Notes: generated by a model from the letters alone, not told the origin. Shown: positions 27,777 to 37,281, counted from the stretch's first letter. The stretch: DNA of 64,000 nucleotides from Algoriphagus aquimarinus (GCF_900112005.1 NZ_FOKK01000011.1:102637-166636); one strand, 5' to 3'. A program made the numbers and translations.

Positions 27777-27917
27777 TATCCGCAATGATGCCAGCGACCA
27801 AAGTTTCTTTGCTTCCCCGGACGGAAGTCCAAAGACAGGGGACCGAAGTGGCCTAAATGCTAATGTTAACCAAATCTTGTAATGCTTTAGTCTCTTTACT
27901 GGTAGAAAAGCGGATAT
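27777..27917 (+). repeat. TIR-flanked miniature element, copy 4
   Basis: This is the cleanest copy: left end tatccgcaatgatgccag, right end ctggtagaaaagcggata (TATCCGC.......CCAG inverted). The interior is ggaccgaagtggcctaaatgc and accaaatcttgtaatgc. It occupies most of the 236-bp spacer before the pirin gene. Confidence 0.7.
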
Positions 27918-27944
27918 AAATATCTCATTTAAACAAACATCATC

Positions 27945-28823
27945 ATGGCAACCAAAAACATAGAAATCATCGTCAATCCACCAGCACCTCATTTTGTAGG
28001 TGATGGATTCAGAGTTCACAATTTCATTCCAAGTGGATATCATCTGGATATGCAGCGCATGTCTCCTTTTATCATGCTGGATTACAATTCCAAGTTTCAC
28101 TTCCCTCCTTCTAATGAACCAAAGGGAGTTGGGGTACATCCACATAGAGGTTTTGAGACGGTGACTATCGCCTACAAAGGAAAGGTAGCTCATCATGATA
28201 GCACCGGAAATACCGGAGTAATCGGTGAAGGTGATGTGCAGTGGATGACTGCTGCTTCAGGTATTTTACACAAGGAATACCACGAGGAGGAATTCAGCCG
28301 TACAGGTGGAGAGTTTCAGATGGTGCAGCTTTGGGTGAATCTTCCTGCTAAAGACAAAATGAGTACTCCCAAATATCAGGGCATCACTAATGATCAGATT
28401 CAGAAATTCACTTTGGCGGATAATGCTGGAGAAATAGAAGTGATAGCTGGAGAATACCAAGGACTAAAAGGCTCTGCAAGTACGTTCACGAAGGTAAATC
28501 TGATGAATGCGAAGTTGAAAAAAGACGGAGTCGCTAACTTCTCTTTCCCAGCCCATTTCAATACAGCATTGCTTGTGATCGAAGGAGCTATAGAAGTGAA
28601 TGGAAAAGAGAACGTGGGAACCGACAAGTTCGCATTATTCGAAACAGAAGGAGAAAGCTTCGAAATCAAAGCAAGTGAAGATGCTGTAGTATTGGTTTTG
28701 AGCGGTGAACCTATCAATGAGCCTATCGCATCTCATGGTCCTTTTGTAATGAATACAAAGGAGGAATTGATGGAAGCATTTAATGACTTCAACGTAGGGA
28801 AATTCGGGTATTTGGAGGATTAA
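27945..28823 (+). CDS. Pirin family bicupin protein
   Basis: The 292-residue double cupin carries the pirin signature near residues 55-105: GVGVHPHRGFETVTIAYKG, then HHDSTGNTGVIGEGDVQWMTAASGILHKE. The His-His-His-Glu metal site is present. A C-terminal pirin domain contains VLVLSGEPINEPIASHGPFVMNT. Pirins are iron-binding, sometimes quercetinase, cytosolic proteins. The stop is followed by a terminator. Confidence 0.92.
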   Translation: MATKNIEIIVNPPAPHFVGDGFRVHNFIPSGYHLDMQRMSPFIMLDYNSKFHFPPSNEPKGVGVHPHRGFETVTIAYKGKVAHHDSTGNTGVIGEGDVQWMTAASGILHKEYHEEEFSRTGGEFQMVQLWVNLPAKDKMSTPKYQGITNDQIQKFTLADNAGEIEVIAGEYQGLKGSASTFTKVNLMNAKLKKDGVANFSFPAHFNTALLVIEGAIEVNGKENVGTDKFALFETEGESFEIKASEDAVVLVLSGEPINEPIASHGPFVMNTKEELMEAFNDFNVGKFGYLED

Positions 28824-28848
28824 TTCCTTCGTGAACCATAAAACAGAA

Positions 28849-28885
28849 GCCCCTGGATCAATGTGATTTAGGGGCATTTCTATTA
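28849..28885 (+). terminator. Terminator after pirin gene
   Basis: The stem gcccctggatca / tgatttaggggc with an atg loop is followed by atttctattatttt. Confidence 0.65.
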
Positions 28886-28902
28886 TTTTCGCGAAGGTAT
28901 TC

Positions 28903-29062
28903 TCCCGCAGATTTACACGGATAACTATCGCAGATTCTCGCAGATTAGGGTTCATGTTCCATTCAGTTATTTGCACAAAAAAATCAGCGTCAATCTGCGA
29001 GTCTTTTCTGCGAAGATTTGCGGGAAACTTTCTACTTTATTTTATCAGACATCATCTGCGGG
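28903..29062. repeat. Imperfect inverted repeat of 'cgcagatt' words
   Basis: The left arm (28903-28948: cccgcagattt, cgcagattctcgcagatta) is mirrored by the right arm (28994-29028: aatctgcgagtc, ctgcgaagatttgcggg), with another partial catctgcggga at 29048. The spacing would allow a long hairpin. No gene was seen. Similar words recur in Bacteroidetes spacers from general knowledge. Confidence 0.45.
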
Positions 29063-29087
29063 AAACAATTTTAAGAAAACCTAAGCG

Positions 29088-31505
29088 CTATTCATCCGTC
29101 AAACTATCCACGGGATTTGCTAAGGCAGCTTTCACGGCTCTAAAACCCACAGTGGCTGCGGTGATCAAAAGAGAAACTGCAATCACGAGTACATACAGTG
29201 CGATTGGCACAGAAGTTTTATAAGAGAAATTCTGTAACCACTGATCCGTGAGGTAATAACCCAGAGGAACGGCGATCGCAAAGGCGATGAACACGAGGTA
29301 AATAAATTCCTTAGAAAGCAGGAAGGTGATCTGAGGAATTGACGCACCCAGAACCTTTCTGATGCCTATTTCCTTAAGCTTCTGCCCTACCAAGAAGGAA
29401 ATCAGTCCATACAGACCGATGGAAGAAATCACTATAGAAAGAACAGCGAAGATTTTATAAACCAGCGCCAGTTGATTTTCTCTTTGATAGAAATTGGCAA
29501 TGCTTTCATCCCAAAAGGTTCCGGAGTAGATCGCATCTGGATACACCTTCTTAAATTCTTCCTCTATGCTTGCCAGGGTTTCTTTTCCTGCATTTTTATC
29601 CAGTTTCAATCCTAGAACGCCATACTGGGATTTTCTGGTTGCAATAATAAATGGCTTCACTTCATCGCGTAGTGAGTTCTGCGCAAAGTCCTTCACTACA
29701 CCTGTAATGGTCATCCAAGGCCCACCTCCACCAATGGTAATCGTTTTTCCTAGGGCTGCGTCCGGACTAGCTATATTCAGTTTCTTGGCCATGGTCTCAT
29801 TAATTACGGCTTCCTTCAGGGTATCGCTTTCCGAAAAGCCAGTTCCAGCAGCAAACTGCAACCCGTAATTTTCGAAGTAATCCGCATCCCCATATTTCAA
29901 GGAAGTCATAAACTGCACATCTTCCCTTTTGCCGTCAAACCAAAAATTGGAACCCCAATTATTATCTGAGGAAGGCACATCGCTGGACAGACTCACACTT
30001 TTGATCTGAGAATTACTTTGTAGTCTTTGTTTGAGCACTTCTAGCCTACCGTCTTTGACCTCATCGCTAGGTATGTCAAAATAGTAAACAGCATCTTTTG
30101 AAAAACCCAAATCTGCCGACTGGATCTCCGTCATTTGCTTCACTGCGATCACCGTTGCTATCATCAGAATTTGAGCAATGGCAAATTGCATCACCACCAA
30201 ACTTCTACGGAGGGAAACCCCACCCACCTGTGCCAGTTGAATCTTATTTTTTAAGGCCTGAATTGGCTGAAAACCAGAAAGAATTATCGCCGGATATAGA
30301 CCTGAAAGTAAAGTGACTCCTATAACTATAGCACTAGAAAAAAGCAAAAATGAAGGAGTAATCAATCTAATAGAGTCAGGCACCTCTGCTACTTTGCCCA
30401 AGTAAGGAAGCAAAACTGTAGCAACAAGGGTAGAAGTAATCGCGGAGACAAAAACAATAATAAATGTTTCTCCGAAGGATTGTCCAATTACCTGAAGGCG
30501 ACTACCACCCATTACTTTCCTAATTCCAACTTCCTTGCTTTTGCCGATAGCTTGAGCGGTGGAGAGGTTTACGAAATTAATAGATGCCATGATCAAAATG
30601 AAAACTCCAATCAGAGCCAAGGTATAAATGGTTGCTTTTCGGATCATCTCCCCGCTGATTGGTTCAAATCGACTATCAAAGTGGATTTCATGCATTGCCT
30701 GCAAGAAAAATGATTTCTTGGAACTCCCACGATCCTTGTAATTCTTCTCTGCAAAAGCCACTAGCTGTTGATCGATTTGATCTGCACTACTTTCCTTGGG
30801 GAGCATTACATACAGTTGAAAGTTACTTCCGAAGCTCCCCCATTCTTCAAAATTGTATTCAAAGACCTCCACATTACTTTTCAAAGTCTGGTAAGAGGCA
30901 AGCATATTGAACCGGAAATTACTGTTGTCAGGAATGTCTGCTACGATAGCCGCTACGCTAGCTTCCACACGTTTTGCTAGAAGAATAGATTTACCAAAAG
31001 CATTCTCCCAAGTTCCAAATAGCTTTTTGGCTTCTGACTCTGTCAACACCACTTGCCCAGGTTTATCCAAAGCTTTCAGATCACCTGCCAGCACCTCCAC
31101 ATCAAAAAGTTGAGCATAGCCGCTATCCGTAAAAAATGCGTCTTCCACAATAAACTTATTATCTCCAGTGTTGGTGACCGCATTATCTATGGTAACAAAG
31201 AGGGAGGAATTAATTACTGGAACTAATGCGTCAATGCCAGTGAGGTCATTTTTCAATGCATCCGGCATAGGTGGTGAAACTCCTGGATTAAAGGCTAAGC
31301 CATCTGAGTATTCATCCTGAGTTACTACTCGATAGATCCTATCCGAATTGGACTGAAAGTCGTCGTAGCTCAGTTCGTAACTGACAACTGTAAAAAGCAT
31401 AAATGCAGCTGTGATCCCAAGGGTCAATCCGAAAATATTGATCAGCGTCACTCGCTTTCCTTTCTTAAGATTGCGCCAGGCGATTTTGGAGTATATTTTC
31501 CACAT
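29088..31505 (-). CDS. FtsX/MacB-type ABC transporter permease
   Basis: From the ATG at 31505 (WKIYSKIAWRNLKKGKR...) the protein is 805 residues. It has the layout TM1, a periplasmic MacB_PCD domain (about 45-245), three TMs, a second periplasmic domain and three TMs, i.e. a duplicated FtsX permease. Landmarks are TLGITAAFMLFTVV, VGIRKVMGGSRLQVIGQSFGE and IGIRKVLGASIPQITFLLSKE. Such permeases pair with a separately encoded ATPase, which is not nearby. Likely mechanotransmission or peptide/lipoprotein export; the substrate cannot be inferred. Confidence 0.9.
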   Translation of the reverse strand: MWKIYSKIAWRNLKKGKRVTLINIFGLTLGITAAFMLFTVVSYELSYDDFQSNSDRIYRVVTQDEYSDGLAFNPGVSPPMPDALKNDLTGIDALVPVINSSLFVTIDNAVTNTGDNKFIVEDAFFTDSGYAQLFDVEVLAGDLKALDKPGQVVLTESEAKKLFGTWENAFGKSILLAKRVEASVAAIVADIPDNSNFRFNMLASYQTLKSNVEVFEYNFEEWGSFGSNFQLYVMLPKESSADQIDQQLVAFAEKNYKDRGSSKKSFFLQAMHEIHFDSRFEPISGEMIRKATIYTLALIGVFILIMASINFVNLSTAQAIGKSKEVGIRKVMGGSRLQVIGQSFGETFIIVFVSAITSTLVATVLLPYLGKVAEVPDSIRLITPSFLLFSSAIVIGVTLLSGLYPAIILSGFQPIQALKNKIQLAQVGGVSLRRSLVVMQFAIAQILMIATVIAVKQMTEIQSADLGFSKDAVYYFDIPSDEVKDGRLEVLKQRLQSNSQIKSVSLSSDVPSSDNNWGSNFWFDGKREDVQFMTSLKYGDADYFENYGLQFAAGTGFSESDTLKEAVINETMAKKLNIASPDAALGKTITIGGGGPWMTITGVVKDFAQNSLRDEVKPFIIATRKSQYGVLGLKLDKNAGKETLASIEEEFKKVYPDAIYSGTFWDESIANFYQRENQLALVYKIFAVLSIVISSIGLYGLISFLVGQKLKEIGIRKVLGASIPQITFLLSKEFIYLVFIAFAIAVPLGYYLTDQWLQNFSYKTSVPIALYVLVIAVSLLITAATVGFRAVKAALANPVDSLTDE

Positions 31506-31652
31506 AAGTATCGTAGTCAAAAATGCAGTTCTGGCACTCAACTATCCAAGATCAAACCAAAATTAATCGATTCCAAACGGGCTGTAGCGAGGATTTCTAT
31601 CAAATAACCGGTATTACTCCGATCATTTTTGTTCGTATTCGGGCGAAGAGAG

Positions 31653-31735
31653 GGTTGGTTGGTTAGGTGTTGGTTTTTAGGTGTTGGTTGTTAGGTGTTG
31701 GTTGGTGGTTGGTGGTTGGTGGTTGGTGGTTGGTG
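31653..31735 (+). repeat. T/G array 1
   Basis: Tandem ggttggt/ggtgttggt units end in a run of ggtggttggt repeats, followed by gaatttaaaatg. Only T, G and a few A occur on the plus strand. Confidence 0.8.
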
Positions 31736-31861
31736 AATTTAAAATGAGGGGAATTGAGGAGTCGGGAAGTTGGAAACGGATCTAACTCCCCCTTGGAGTA
31801 GGAGTTTTGAATGTTGAATATCGAATGATGAAGGTGGAGGCAGGCCGGAAGATTTGCGCTA

Positions 31862-32008
31862 GAGGAGATTAGGTAGCAATGCCGTAGGCATGACAGATTT
31901 ATAGCTACGGGTTTTAACCCGTAGTAAATGAAGAAATAGGCTATTTCCCTCGGTCCTAGGGCATAATGGGATAGGGATGTTTGTACCGAGGATGGAAAGG
32001 AAATATCC
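31862..32008 (+). repeat. Hairpin module C, copy 1
   Basis: The palindrome gctacgggttttaacccgtag precedes the shared core CCTCGGT ... ACCGAGG (31948-31991, inverted 7-bp arms). It is repeated nearly exactly at 38908-39055. Confidence 0.75.
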
Positions 32009-32165
32009 AACACGTCCAGCTTCTGGAGAAGCAGGACAGCGGACAGGCAAAAGACGGAAACGTAACCTTGCGGGATGTCGAATTTTGGATGTCGGTAAGT
32101 TCGAATGATGAATGTTGAATATCGAATATCGAATGATGAATGATGAAGTTGGAATGCAGTCAGGA
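32005..32165 (+). repeat. Linker module (gcttctggagaagc hairpin, gaatgat tandem units), copy 1
   Basis: It contains gcttctggagaagc, then ggcaaaagacggaaacgtaa, ttgcgggatgtcg and a run of gaatgat/gaatatc units. Related copies lie at 43238-43385 and 54455-54600. Confidence 0.7.
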
Positions 32166-32216
32166 GACTGCACTATCAAAAGCACAAGTCATGAGACTTT
32201 GCGCTAGATCAGGCTT

Positions 32217-32440
32217 AATCAGGAACTTGCTATGGTAAGGGCGAATGATGATTCGCCCCTACATGGATACGGTTTTCACATTGATCCAAAAGGTCAGAAT
32301 GGTAGGAAGCCTGCCGTAGGTAGGCATCGTTTGTAGCCCAGGGTTTTAACCCTGGGTAATAAAGATAATTGGCCATTTCCCTCGGTCCTAGGTCATAATG
32401 GGATAGGGATGTTTGTACCGAGGATGGAAAGGAATCCAAA
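32217..32440 (+). repeat. Hairpin module A, copy 1
   Basis: In order: gggcgaatgatgattcgccc hairpin, cctgccgtaggtaggca, cccagggttttaaccctggg hairpin, and the CCTCGGT ... ACCGAGG core. Nearly identical copies are at 39085-39306 and 43405-43624. The minus-strand frame here is a by-product of the repeat, not a gene. Confidence 0.8.
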
Positions 32441-32504
32441 TGGGGAAATGGAGACTCGCTAGAGGGTATCCGATTGAAAAATTAGGAGATTGCTGTACGT
32501 TGAC

Positions 32505-32578
32505 TGGTGTTGGTTGTTGGTTGTTGGTTGTTGGTTGTTCGTTGTTGGTTGTTCGCTTTTGGGTGTTCGTTGTTGGTT
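32505..32578 (+). repeat. T/G array 2
   Basis: Units of ggttgtt with two ttcg interruptions, ending ggttccgcttcgg, a boundary word shared with other arrays. Confidence 0.75.
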
Positions 32579-32672
32579 CCGCTTCGGAGGATAGGTGTGA
32601 GTGAATTTAAAATGGGAGAATTGATAATTAATAGAGGTAAAAAGATCTCTATGCTTATGTTGTCGCCTTTAA

Positions 32673-33410
32673 TCAAGAATGCTTTTTAGAAAACTTACGT
32701 CTAGCTTTTAAAAGTCTATACCTGAAGTCATCATAGAACAAACTCACCAGCAAAATCATCGCTGCTATTACCAGGGTGTTTAATTCCATCTGAAGTTTGG
32801 AATAGAAAAACCCTCCTGCCAGTCCACCCCCAAAAAAGAAGGATATAATGAATATCCGCAATTTGATAGTCGCATGTAGCTTCACTTTATGTGGATATAC
32901 CTTTGGGAAAAACAATTGGGAAATCTCTATCCCCAAATCTGTAAAAAGTCCCGTAAGATGAGTGGTTCGTACGATGGCATTGGAAATCTTCGTTACATAG
33001 GAATTCTGCATCCCCATGGCAAATAGCAGCAAACAGGCAATCAAATCTGCATGCTGAACTTCAACAAAATAAGCATACATGGCAATCGCTATCAGAAGCA
33101 GACTTTCTATTATTCCGGGTAATACAAAAACATTGAGTCTTTTGTTCTCTCTGAATTTCTCTATCAAAAGACTTGCGAAAAAGGAGCCTAGGAAAAAGGA
33201 TAAAATGTAAATGAAATAAATTGTTCCTCTCCAAAAATCCAGATTTGCTACATCGTTAATGAACAGCGCAAAGTGTCCAGTGACATTAGTAGTCAACTGC
33301 TTAAATGCCAAAAACCCGGTAACATTCACAATCCCCGCCACAAAAGACAGTACGGAGGCCAGAAGGAGATTATGCTTGAAGGTTCTACTCTTACCCTGAT
33401 GTCTAAACAT
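32673..33410 (-). CDS. YoaK/DUF1275 family membrane protein
   Basis: The 245-residue protein has about six hydrophobic segments and the DUF1275 signature near the N-terminus (SFVAGIVNVTGFLAFKQLTTNVTGHFALF). A second conserved block is FAMGMQNSYVTKISNAIVRTTHLTGLFTDLGIEI. The family is small inner-membrane proteins of uncertain function. The stop overlaps the edge of the preceding repeat block. Confidence 0.88.
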   Translation of the reverse strand: MFRHQGKSRTFKHNLLLASVLSFVAGIVNVTGFLAFKQLTTNVTGHFALFINDVANLDFWRGTIYFIYILSFFLGSFFASLLIEKFRENKRLNVFVLPGIIESLLLIAIAMYAYFVEVQHADLIACLLLFAMGMQNSYVTKISNAIVRTTHLTGLFTDLGIEISQLFFPKVYPHKVKLHATIKLRIFIISFFFGGGLAGGFFYSKLQMELNTLVIAAMILLVSLFYDDFRYRLLKARRKFSKKHS

Positions 33411-33421
33411 TGACTTTTTAT

Positions 33422-33637
33422 TTATCCTGAAACATGCATGCTATCATCTACTATGGTCCTAAACCATTTAAAAATCAGATGTTTCACTTCACCTATCCTC
33501 ATTCCTCGCAAGAGGCTGTTGTAACTCTTACTACCCATACCAAGTAAAATAGCTTCTGAATTTTTAAGGCTATACAGGTGACTTAGCATTTTTCGTGTAA
33601 CTGCGAATTTACCGATTTGAAATACAGTTAGCACCAC
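33422..33637 (-). pseudogene. Possible remnant of a universal-stress-like protein
   Basis: A 71-codon frame contains ILLGMGSKSYNSLLRGMRIG and EVKHLIFKW, faintly like the C-terminal GS-loop and helix of universal stress proteins. It is too short for the family and lacks the N-terminus. It may be chance. The rest of the spacer to 33957 has no feature. Confidence 0.2.
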
Positions 33638-33957
33638 CTCCCGTCACTTAAAGGGCATATTCCACAGGCTTGCATCCTAGCAAGAATGATATATATGACA
33701 TCATTCTTCTACTAGCCTATTGAAGGTAAAACTGGGAGTAAACCTCCTATTCGCTTTTAAGAAAACAGCACAACTATACATTATTTAATGCCCGCTATGG
33801 GATTTAAATTTCCCAAAAAATTAGAGAAAGATCAGATATAATTGGCAAAACCTCCATTTAAAGCCATTTAGAGCGGATAATGCTAGATGGCATAAGGATT
33901 GAAAATCTAAAAAAATAGTATTAATCACTTTCTAATCACATTTAAAACAACAAAATC

Positions 33958-34104
33958 ATGAGTTCTTTATTATATATAATTGCGGTAATTCTATTAATCG
34001 GCTGGTTAGTGGGAGTTTTCATCTATAGCGTAACAGGACTGATACACATACTTCTTGTTCTTGCACTAGTTGCTGTCATCTTCAGATTTATAGGCGGTAG
34101 GTAG
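33958..34104 (+). CDS. lmo0937-family small membrane protein
   Basis: A 48-residue hydrophobic peptide (start SSLLYIIAVILLIGWLVG, end VIFRFIGGR) with two short transmembrane segments matches the DUF5670/lmo0937 stress-associated membrane peptide family in length and pattern. A strong terminator lies 20 bp downstream, supporting a real small transcript. Confidence 0.8.
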   Translation: MSSLLYIIAVILLIGWLVGVFIYSVTGLIHILLVLALVAVIFRFIGGR

Positions 34105-34123
34105 AGTTAGGATCCTAAAAACT

Positions 34124-34167
34124 TGGCGTTTTGAGCTACATCGTAGTTCGGAACGCCATTTTTTTTT
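34124..34167 (+). terminator. Terminator of the small membrane-protein gene
   Basis: The 7-bp stem tggcgtt / aacgcca with an inner gctac/gtagt pairing is followed by nine T residues. Confidence 0.85.
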
Positions 34168-34269
34168 GTTTAAATGAAGAATGAATAATTTAAAATTTAA
34201 AATGAAGAATTATAAATTCTGAATGGAGAATGATGAATGATGAATGATTAATTTAAAATGTAAAATTTA

Positions 34270-34420
34270 AAATGGGGAATGGAGAAATTGATTCGCCCCT
34301 ACTTATGAATTCTTGGTGATAGATATGTGGGCGAATGTTGATTCGCCCCTACTTATGAATTCTTGGTGATAGATATGTGGGCGAATGTTGATTCGCCCCT
34401 ACTTATGAATTCCTGGTGAT
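34270..34420. repeat. 50-bp tandem repeat at the 3' end of the phytochrome gene
   Basis: Units starting at 34291, 34341 and 34391 share attcgcccctacttatgaat and tcttggtgatag. Each contains a gggcgaatgttgattcgccc hairpin. The last unit includes the final codons and stop of the phytochrome gene. Upstream 34165-34270 is AT-rich with taaaatttaaaatg words. Confidence 0.8.
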
Positions 34421-36667
34421 AGGGAAATACAAGCTAATGGTCGTTCCTTCACCGATAGAGCTGTTGGCTTTGATATAGCCATTGTGTTTTTGCATGATCT
34501 TTTTGCACAGGGCTAGCCCCATACCTGAGCCGGAATATTCAGATGAAATATGAAGCTTAGTAAAAATGTTGAAAATGGATTCCGCATATTCCTGATCGAA
34601 GCCAATACCATTATCCTGCACTGTAATCACGTGGAAGAGCGCATTCGAATGAGGCGTAAAGGCTTTAGGAGTCGCTGAGGAGCAGATTTTTATTTTAGGA
34701 GTATGGTCTGCTTTGGCATATTTGAGGGAGTTGGAAATCAGATTTGCAAATAATTGCTTGACCAAGAATTTCACTCCATAGATTTCAGGCAGTGTACCTA
34801 TTTTAATGTTCATTTTTAAATCCGAACTACCTATCTCATCATCACTTACCTCTTGAATAAGTTCTTGCAAACCAAGCATTTCAAAGGGATCATCATTCTT
34901 CTTCAAACGGGTGTATTGGAGTATATCCCCCAGCAAATCCTGCATTCTCTCTGCAGAAAAATTCAGACGTGTTAGCATATGCATCACATGAGGTGGCAAA
35001 TCCTGTTCTGCCATCAAATGTGAAGAGATCAATTGAAGTTTTCTTAGTGGCTCTTGCAGATCATGGGAACTTATCCAGTTGATATTTTCCAGTTCAGCAT
35101 TTGCCTCTTTCAGCATTTCACTGAGGGTACGGTATTTCTCTTCCTCCTTCATCACCAGAATCATATTTAGCTGACGCTGAAGACTAAAAGCATAAGATGC
35201 AGTTGCATCCAGTTCAGACTGAAACCAGGGTTTACTGGTACAGTCTACGATCTCTTTCCACAGGTTAAATGAGTTTCTAGGAGACAATCCCTTCTTATCT
35301 TTAATAATTGACTTACTGGGATCACCTGCCCAAAGCACCTCGGATTTGGTTTCAGGTCTGTACCATATAATGCAATTGTTGCTATCCAGATCCAGAGAAT
35401 GGTAGATCAGTCCAGCAGTCTTTTCACAGAGACTTTTATAATTTGGTAATTGATTTAGGAGTTTATCAGTACTGAAACTGGTATTGATGCTATGCTCGGT
35501 GAGGAAATCAGCCAAAAAAACCACCTCTTCATCGGAGTGTTCAACTCCGTGCTTGTACACATTTCCATCCACAATCAGAGAAACTCCAGAGGCATTACAA
35601 ATCTCCAACAACTCAGGCTGTCTGATAAATTCTTCGAAGGATTCCTTATCTGCTGATAAGTTAAATGTATCGATCTTATCGAAAGCGCTATTGACCTTTC
35701 TGGACACTTCATATTCTGCGTGAGATTGTCTTAGGCCTATCTGAGAAGTAATGAAATGCCCCTGCAGAAGTGCAGCTCTTCTAATTTCCGGAGTTAAATT
35801 CTTTGGAGAATAATGATGGCAGGCAATCAGTCCCCAGAGCTTTTGCTTGTAAATAAGGGAAATAGTAAGCGTAGCCCCCACTCCCATGTTGTGCAGGTAT
35901 TGCACATGTATAGGCGAGGTACTTCTCAGAATGGAAAGACTTAGATCCAGGTTTTTCCCTGGCACATCATCAACCGTAAAAACAGGAACAGGAGTATAAT
36001 CCACGTCAGCTATAAGCCTGAGTAGATTTTTCATATACAGTTCTCTAGCCTGAGCTGGAATATCTGTATGCGGATAATGCAGGCCTAAAAACGGTTCCAA
36101 ATCATCTCTACGACTTTCTGCATATACTTCCCCATTGTAATGGCTATCAAAACGATAAATCATTACTCGGTCATAGCCCGTCACTTCTCTGGTACCCTTG
36201 GCTACTAAGCTGCACAGATCCTGCATGCTGTGGGTGGAATGCATGTAGGTAAGAAACTGCGAAGTATGATCGTATACTTCATTGGGCATTCTGTGGCTTG
36301 GGTTTGCAGGCTCAAGTTCAAGAATATATACTTCCCCACTTCTGTGCACTGTACATACAAATTCGCTACCCAAAAGCGTCATTTTCAGAAGGGATGACGA
36401 GAGCATTTGTTGGGTAGTGATGTAGTCCAAAAGGGACTTCATGGCTTCAGGGCCAAATACATCTTCAAATGTTTTCCCTAAAATCATTGTATGAGAGGCC
36501 TCAATAAAATCAAGGGTATTCCCGCTACAATAATCTATTAAAAATGAATCTAGTTTTAGACCTATAAGAAACCCGTGTGGCTGTATGCTGCCGGGAATGT
36601 GAATGGGTTCTTGTTCACAATTAGTAAGGTTAACTAGATCACGATTAACAATGTCCTTTATCCTCAT
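34403..36667 (-). CDS. bphP: Bacteriophytochrome histidine kinase
   Basis: The 754-residue red/far-red photoreceptor has PAS (about 10-120), GAF (about 140-310), PHY (about 320-500), HisKA-like (about 520-590) and HATPase_c (about 630-750) domains. The biliverdin-binding Cys is present at residue 17 in NCEQEPIHIPG. The chromophore pocket shows HYPHTDIPAQAREL (PASDIP variant). The phospho-acceptor His is in ISSHDLQEPLRKL; ATP-site boxes are NLISNSLKY, DNGIGF and GSGMGLALCKKI. It follows the heme oxygenase by 2 bp, so it is translationally coupled. It senses light and probably phosphorylates the response regulator encoded first in the operon. Confidence 0.95.
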   Translation of the reverse strand: MRIKDIVNRDLVNLTNCEQEPIHIPGSIQPHGFLIGLKLDSFLIDYCSGNTLDFIEASHTMILGKTFEDVFGPEAMKSLLDYITTQQMLSSSLLKMTLLGSEFVCTVHRSGEVYILELEPANPSHRMPNEVYDHTSQFLTYMHSTHSMQDLCSLVAKGTREVTGYDRVMIYRFDSHYNGEVYAESRRDDLEPFLGLHYPHTDIPAQARELYMKNLLRLIADVDYTPVPVFTVDDVPGKNLDLSLSILRSTSPIHVQYLHNMGVGATLTISLIYKQKLWGLIACHHYSPKNLTPEIRRAALLQGHFITSQIGLRQSHAEYEVSRKVNSAFDKIDTFNLSADKESFEEFIRQPELLEICNASGVSLIVDGNVYKHGVEHSDEEVVFLADFLTEHSINTSFSTDKLLNQLPNYKSLCEKTAGLIYHSLDLDSNNCIIWYRPETKSEVLWAGDPSKSIIKDKKGLSPRNSFNLWKEIVDCTSKPWFQSELDATASYAFSLQRQLNMILVMKEEEKYRTLSEMLKEANAELENINWISSHDLQEPLRKLQLISSHLMAEQDLPPHVMHMLTRLNFSAERMQDLLGDILQYTRLKKNDDPFEMLGLQELIQEVSDDEIGSSDLKMNIKIGTLPEIYGVKFLVKQLFANLISNSLKYAKADHTPKIKICSSATPKAFTPHSNALFHVITVQDNGIGFDQEYAESIFNIFTKLHISSEYSGSGMGLALCKKIMQKHNGYIKANSSIGEGTTISLYFPITRNS

Positions 36668-36669
36668 AT

Positions 36670-37275
36670 TTAACTGTTTTCAAGAGTACCTTGAAAATGT
36701 TTGCTTATACTATCGAAAGCATGATTTGCACCGGAGATGATTTCATCTCCATTATGGTATTTCTGTTCGTGGGCTAATAATTGTGTCATAAACTCTTTCC
36801 AAAGCAATCCTGTGCGTTCTCCATAACCGGAAAAGTATGCTGCTCCAGAATCCGCTTCTAATCCCAATACTTTATTAATATGCTTAAAAATTACTCTGCC
36901 TCCAAGAGAAGAGCCTTCTATTACATAAAGGACACCCATAGCAAATCCAATGGAAATTCCTTGCTTCGAAAATCCAGTAAGCTTGAGCCTATTTTGTTTT
37001 TTAAAGCCTAAAACTTCAAAATCCTTCTCCAAGAGAGAAGTTTTCTTTCTCTGGTCCAGAGTGTTGATTTCAGTGCTGAGGATAGGAAAAACTGTGGTTT
37101 CCACAGCTACAATAACGTCATGCATTAAATCCAAATAGTGTAAGTACTCTTGGATAGCTACTTCAGGTGCCAGAATGGACTGAGAGACAGGCAAGGATTC
37201 TAGCTGCTCATGAAGTGGTGCTGTGGATTTCCTGAGTTCCTGAGTAAATTCTGAAGACAATAAAGGAACAGTCAT
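36670..37275 (-). CDS. bphO: Biliverdin-forming heme oxygenase
   Basis: The 201-residue all-helical heme oxygenase has the proximal His region STAPLHEQLE near residue 20 and the conserved distal helix GVLYVIEGSSLGGRVIFKHI near 125-145 (GxxxG-type). It opens heme to biliverdin, CO and iron, supplying the phytochrome chromophore. It sits between the response regulator (6-bp gap) and bphP (2-bp gap), the classic bphO-bphP pairing. Confidence 0.93.
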   Translation of the reverse strand: MTVPLLSSEFTQELRKSTAPLHEQLESLPVSQSILAPEVAIQEYLHYLDLMHDVIVAVETTVFPILSTEINTLDQRKKTSLLEKDFEVLGFKKQNRLKLTGFSKQGISIGFAMGVLYVIEGSSLGGRVIFKHINKVLGLEADSGAAYFSGYGERTGLLWKEFMTQLLAHEQKYHNGDEIISGANHAFDSISKHFQGTLENS

Positions 37276-37281
37276 TTAGGG

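Noticed and set aside
34270..34420. Possible CRISPR-like repeat
   Set aside because: The 50-bp units are directly adjacent with no variable spacers and no cas genes are present.
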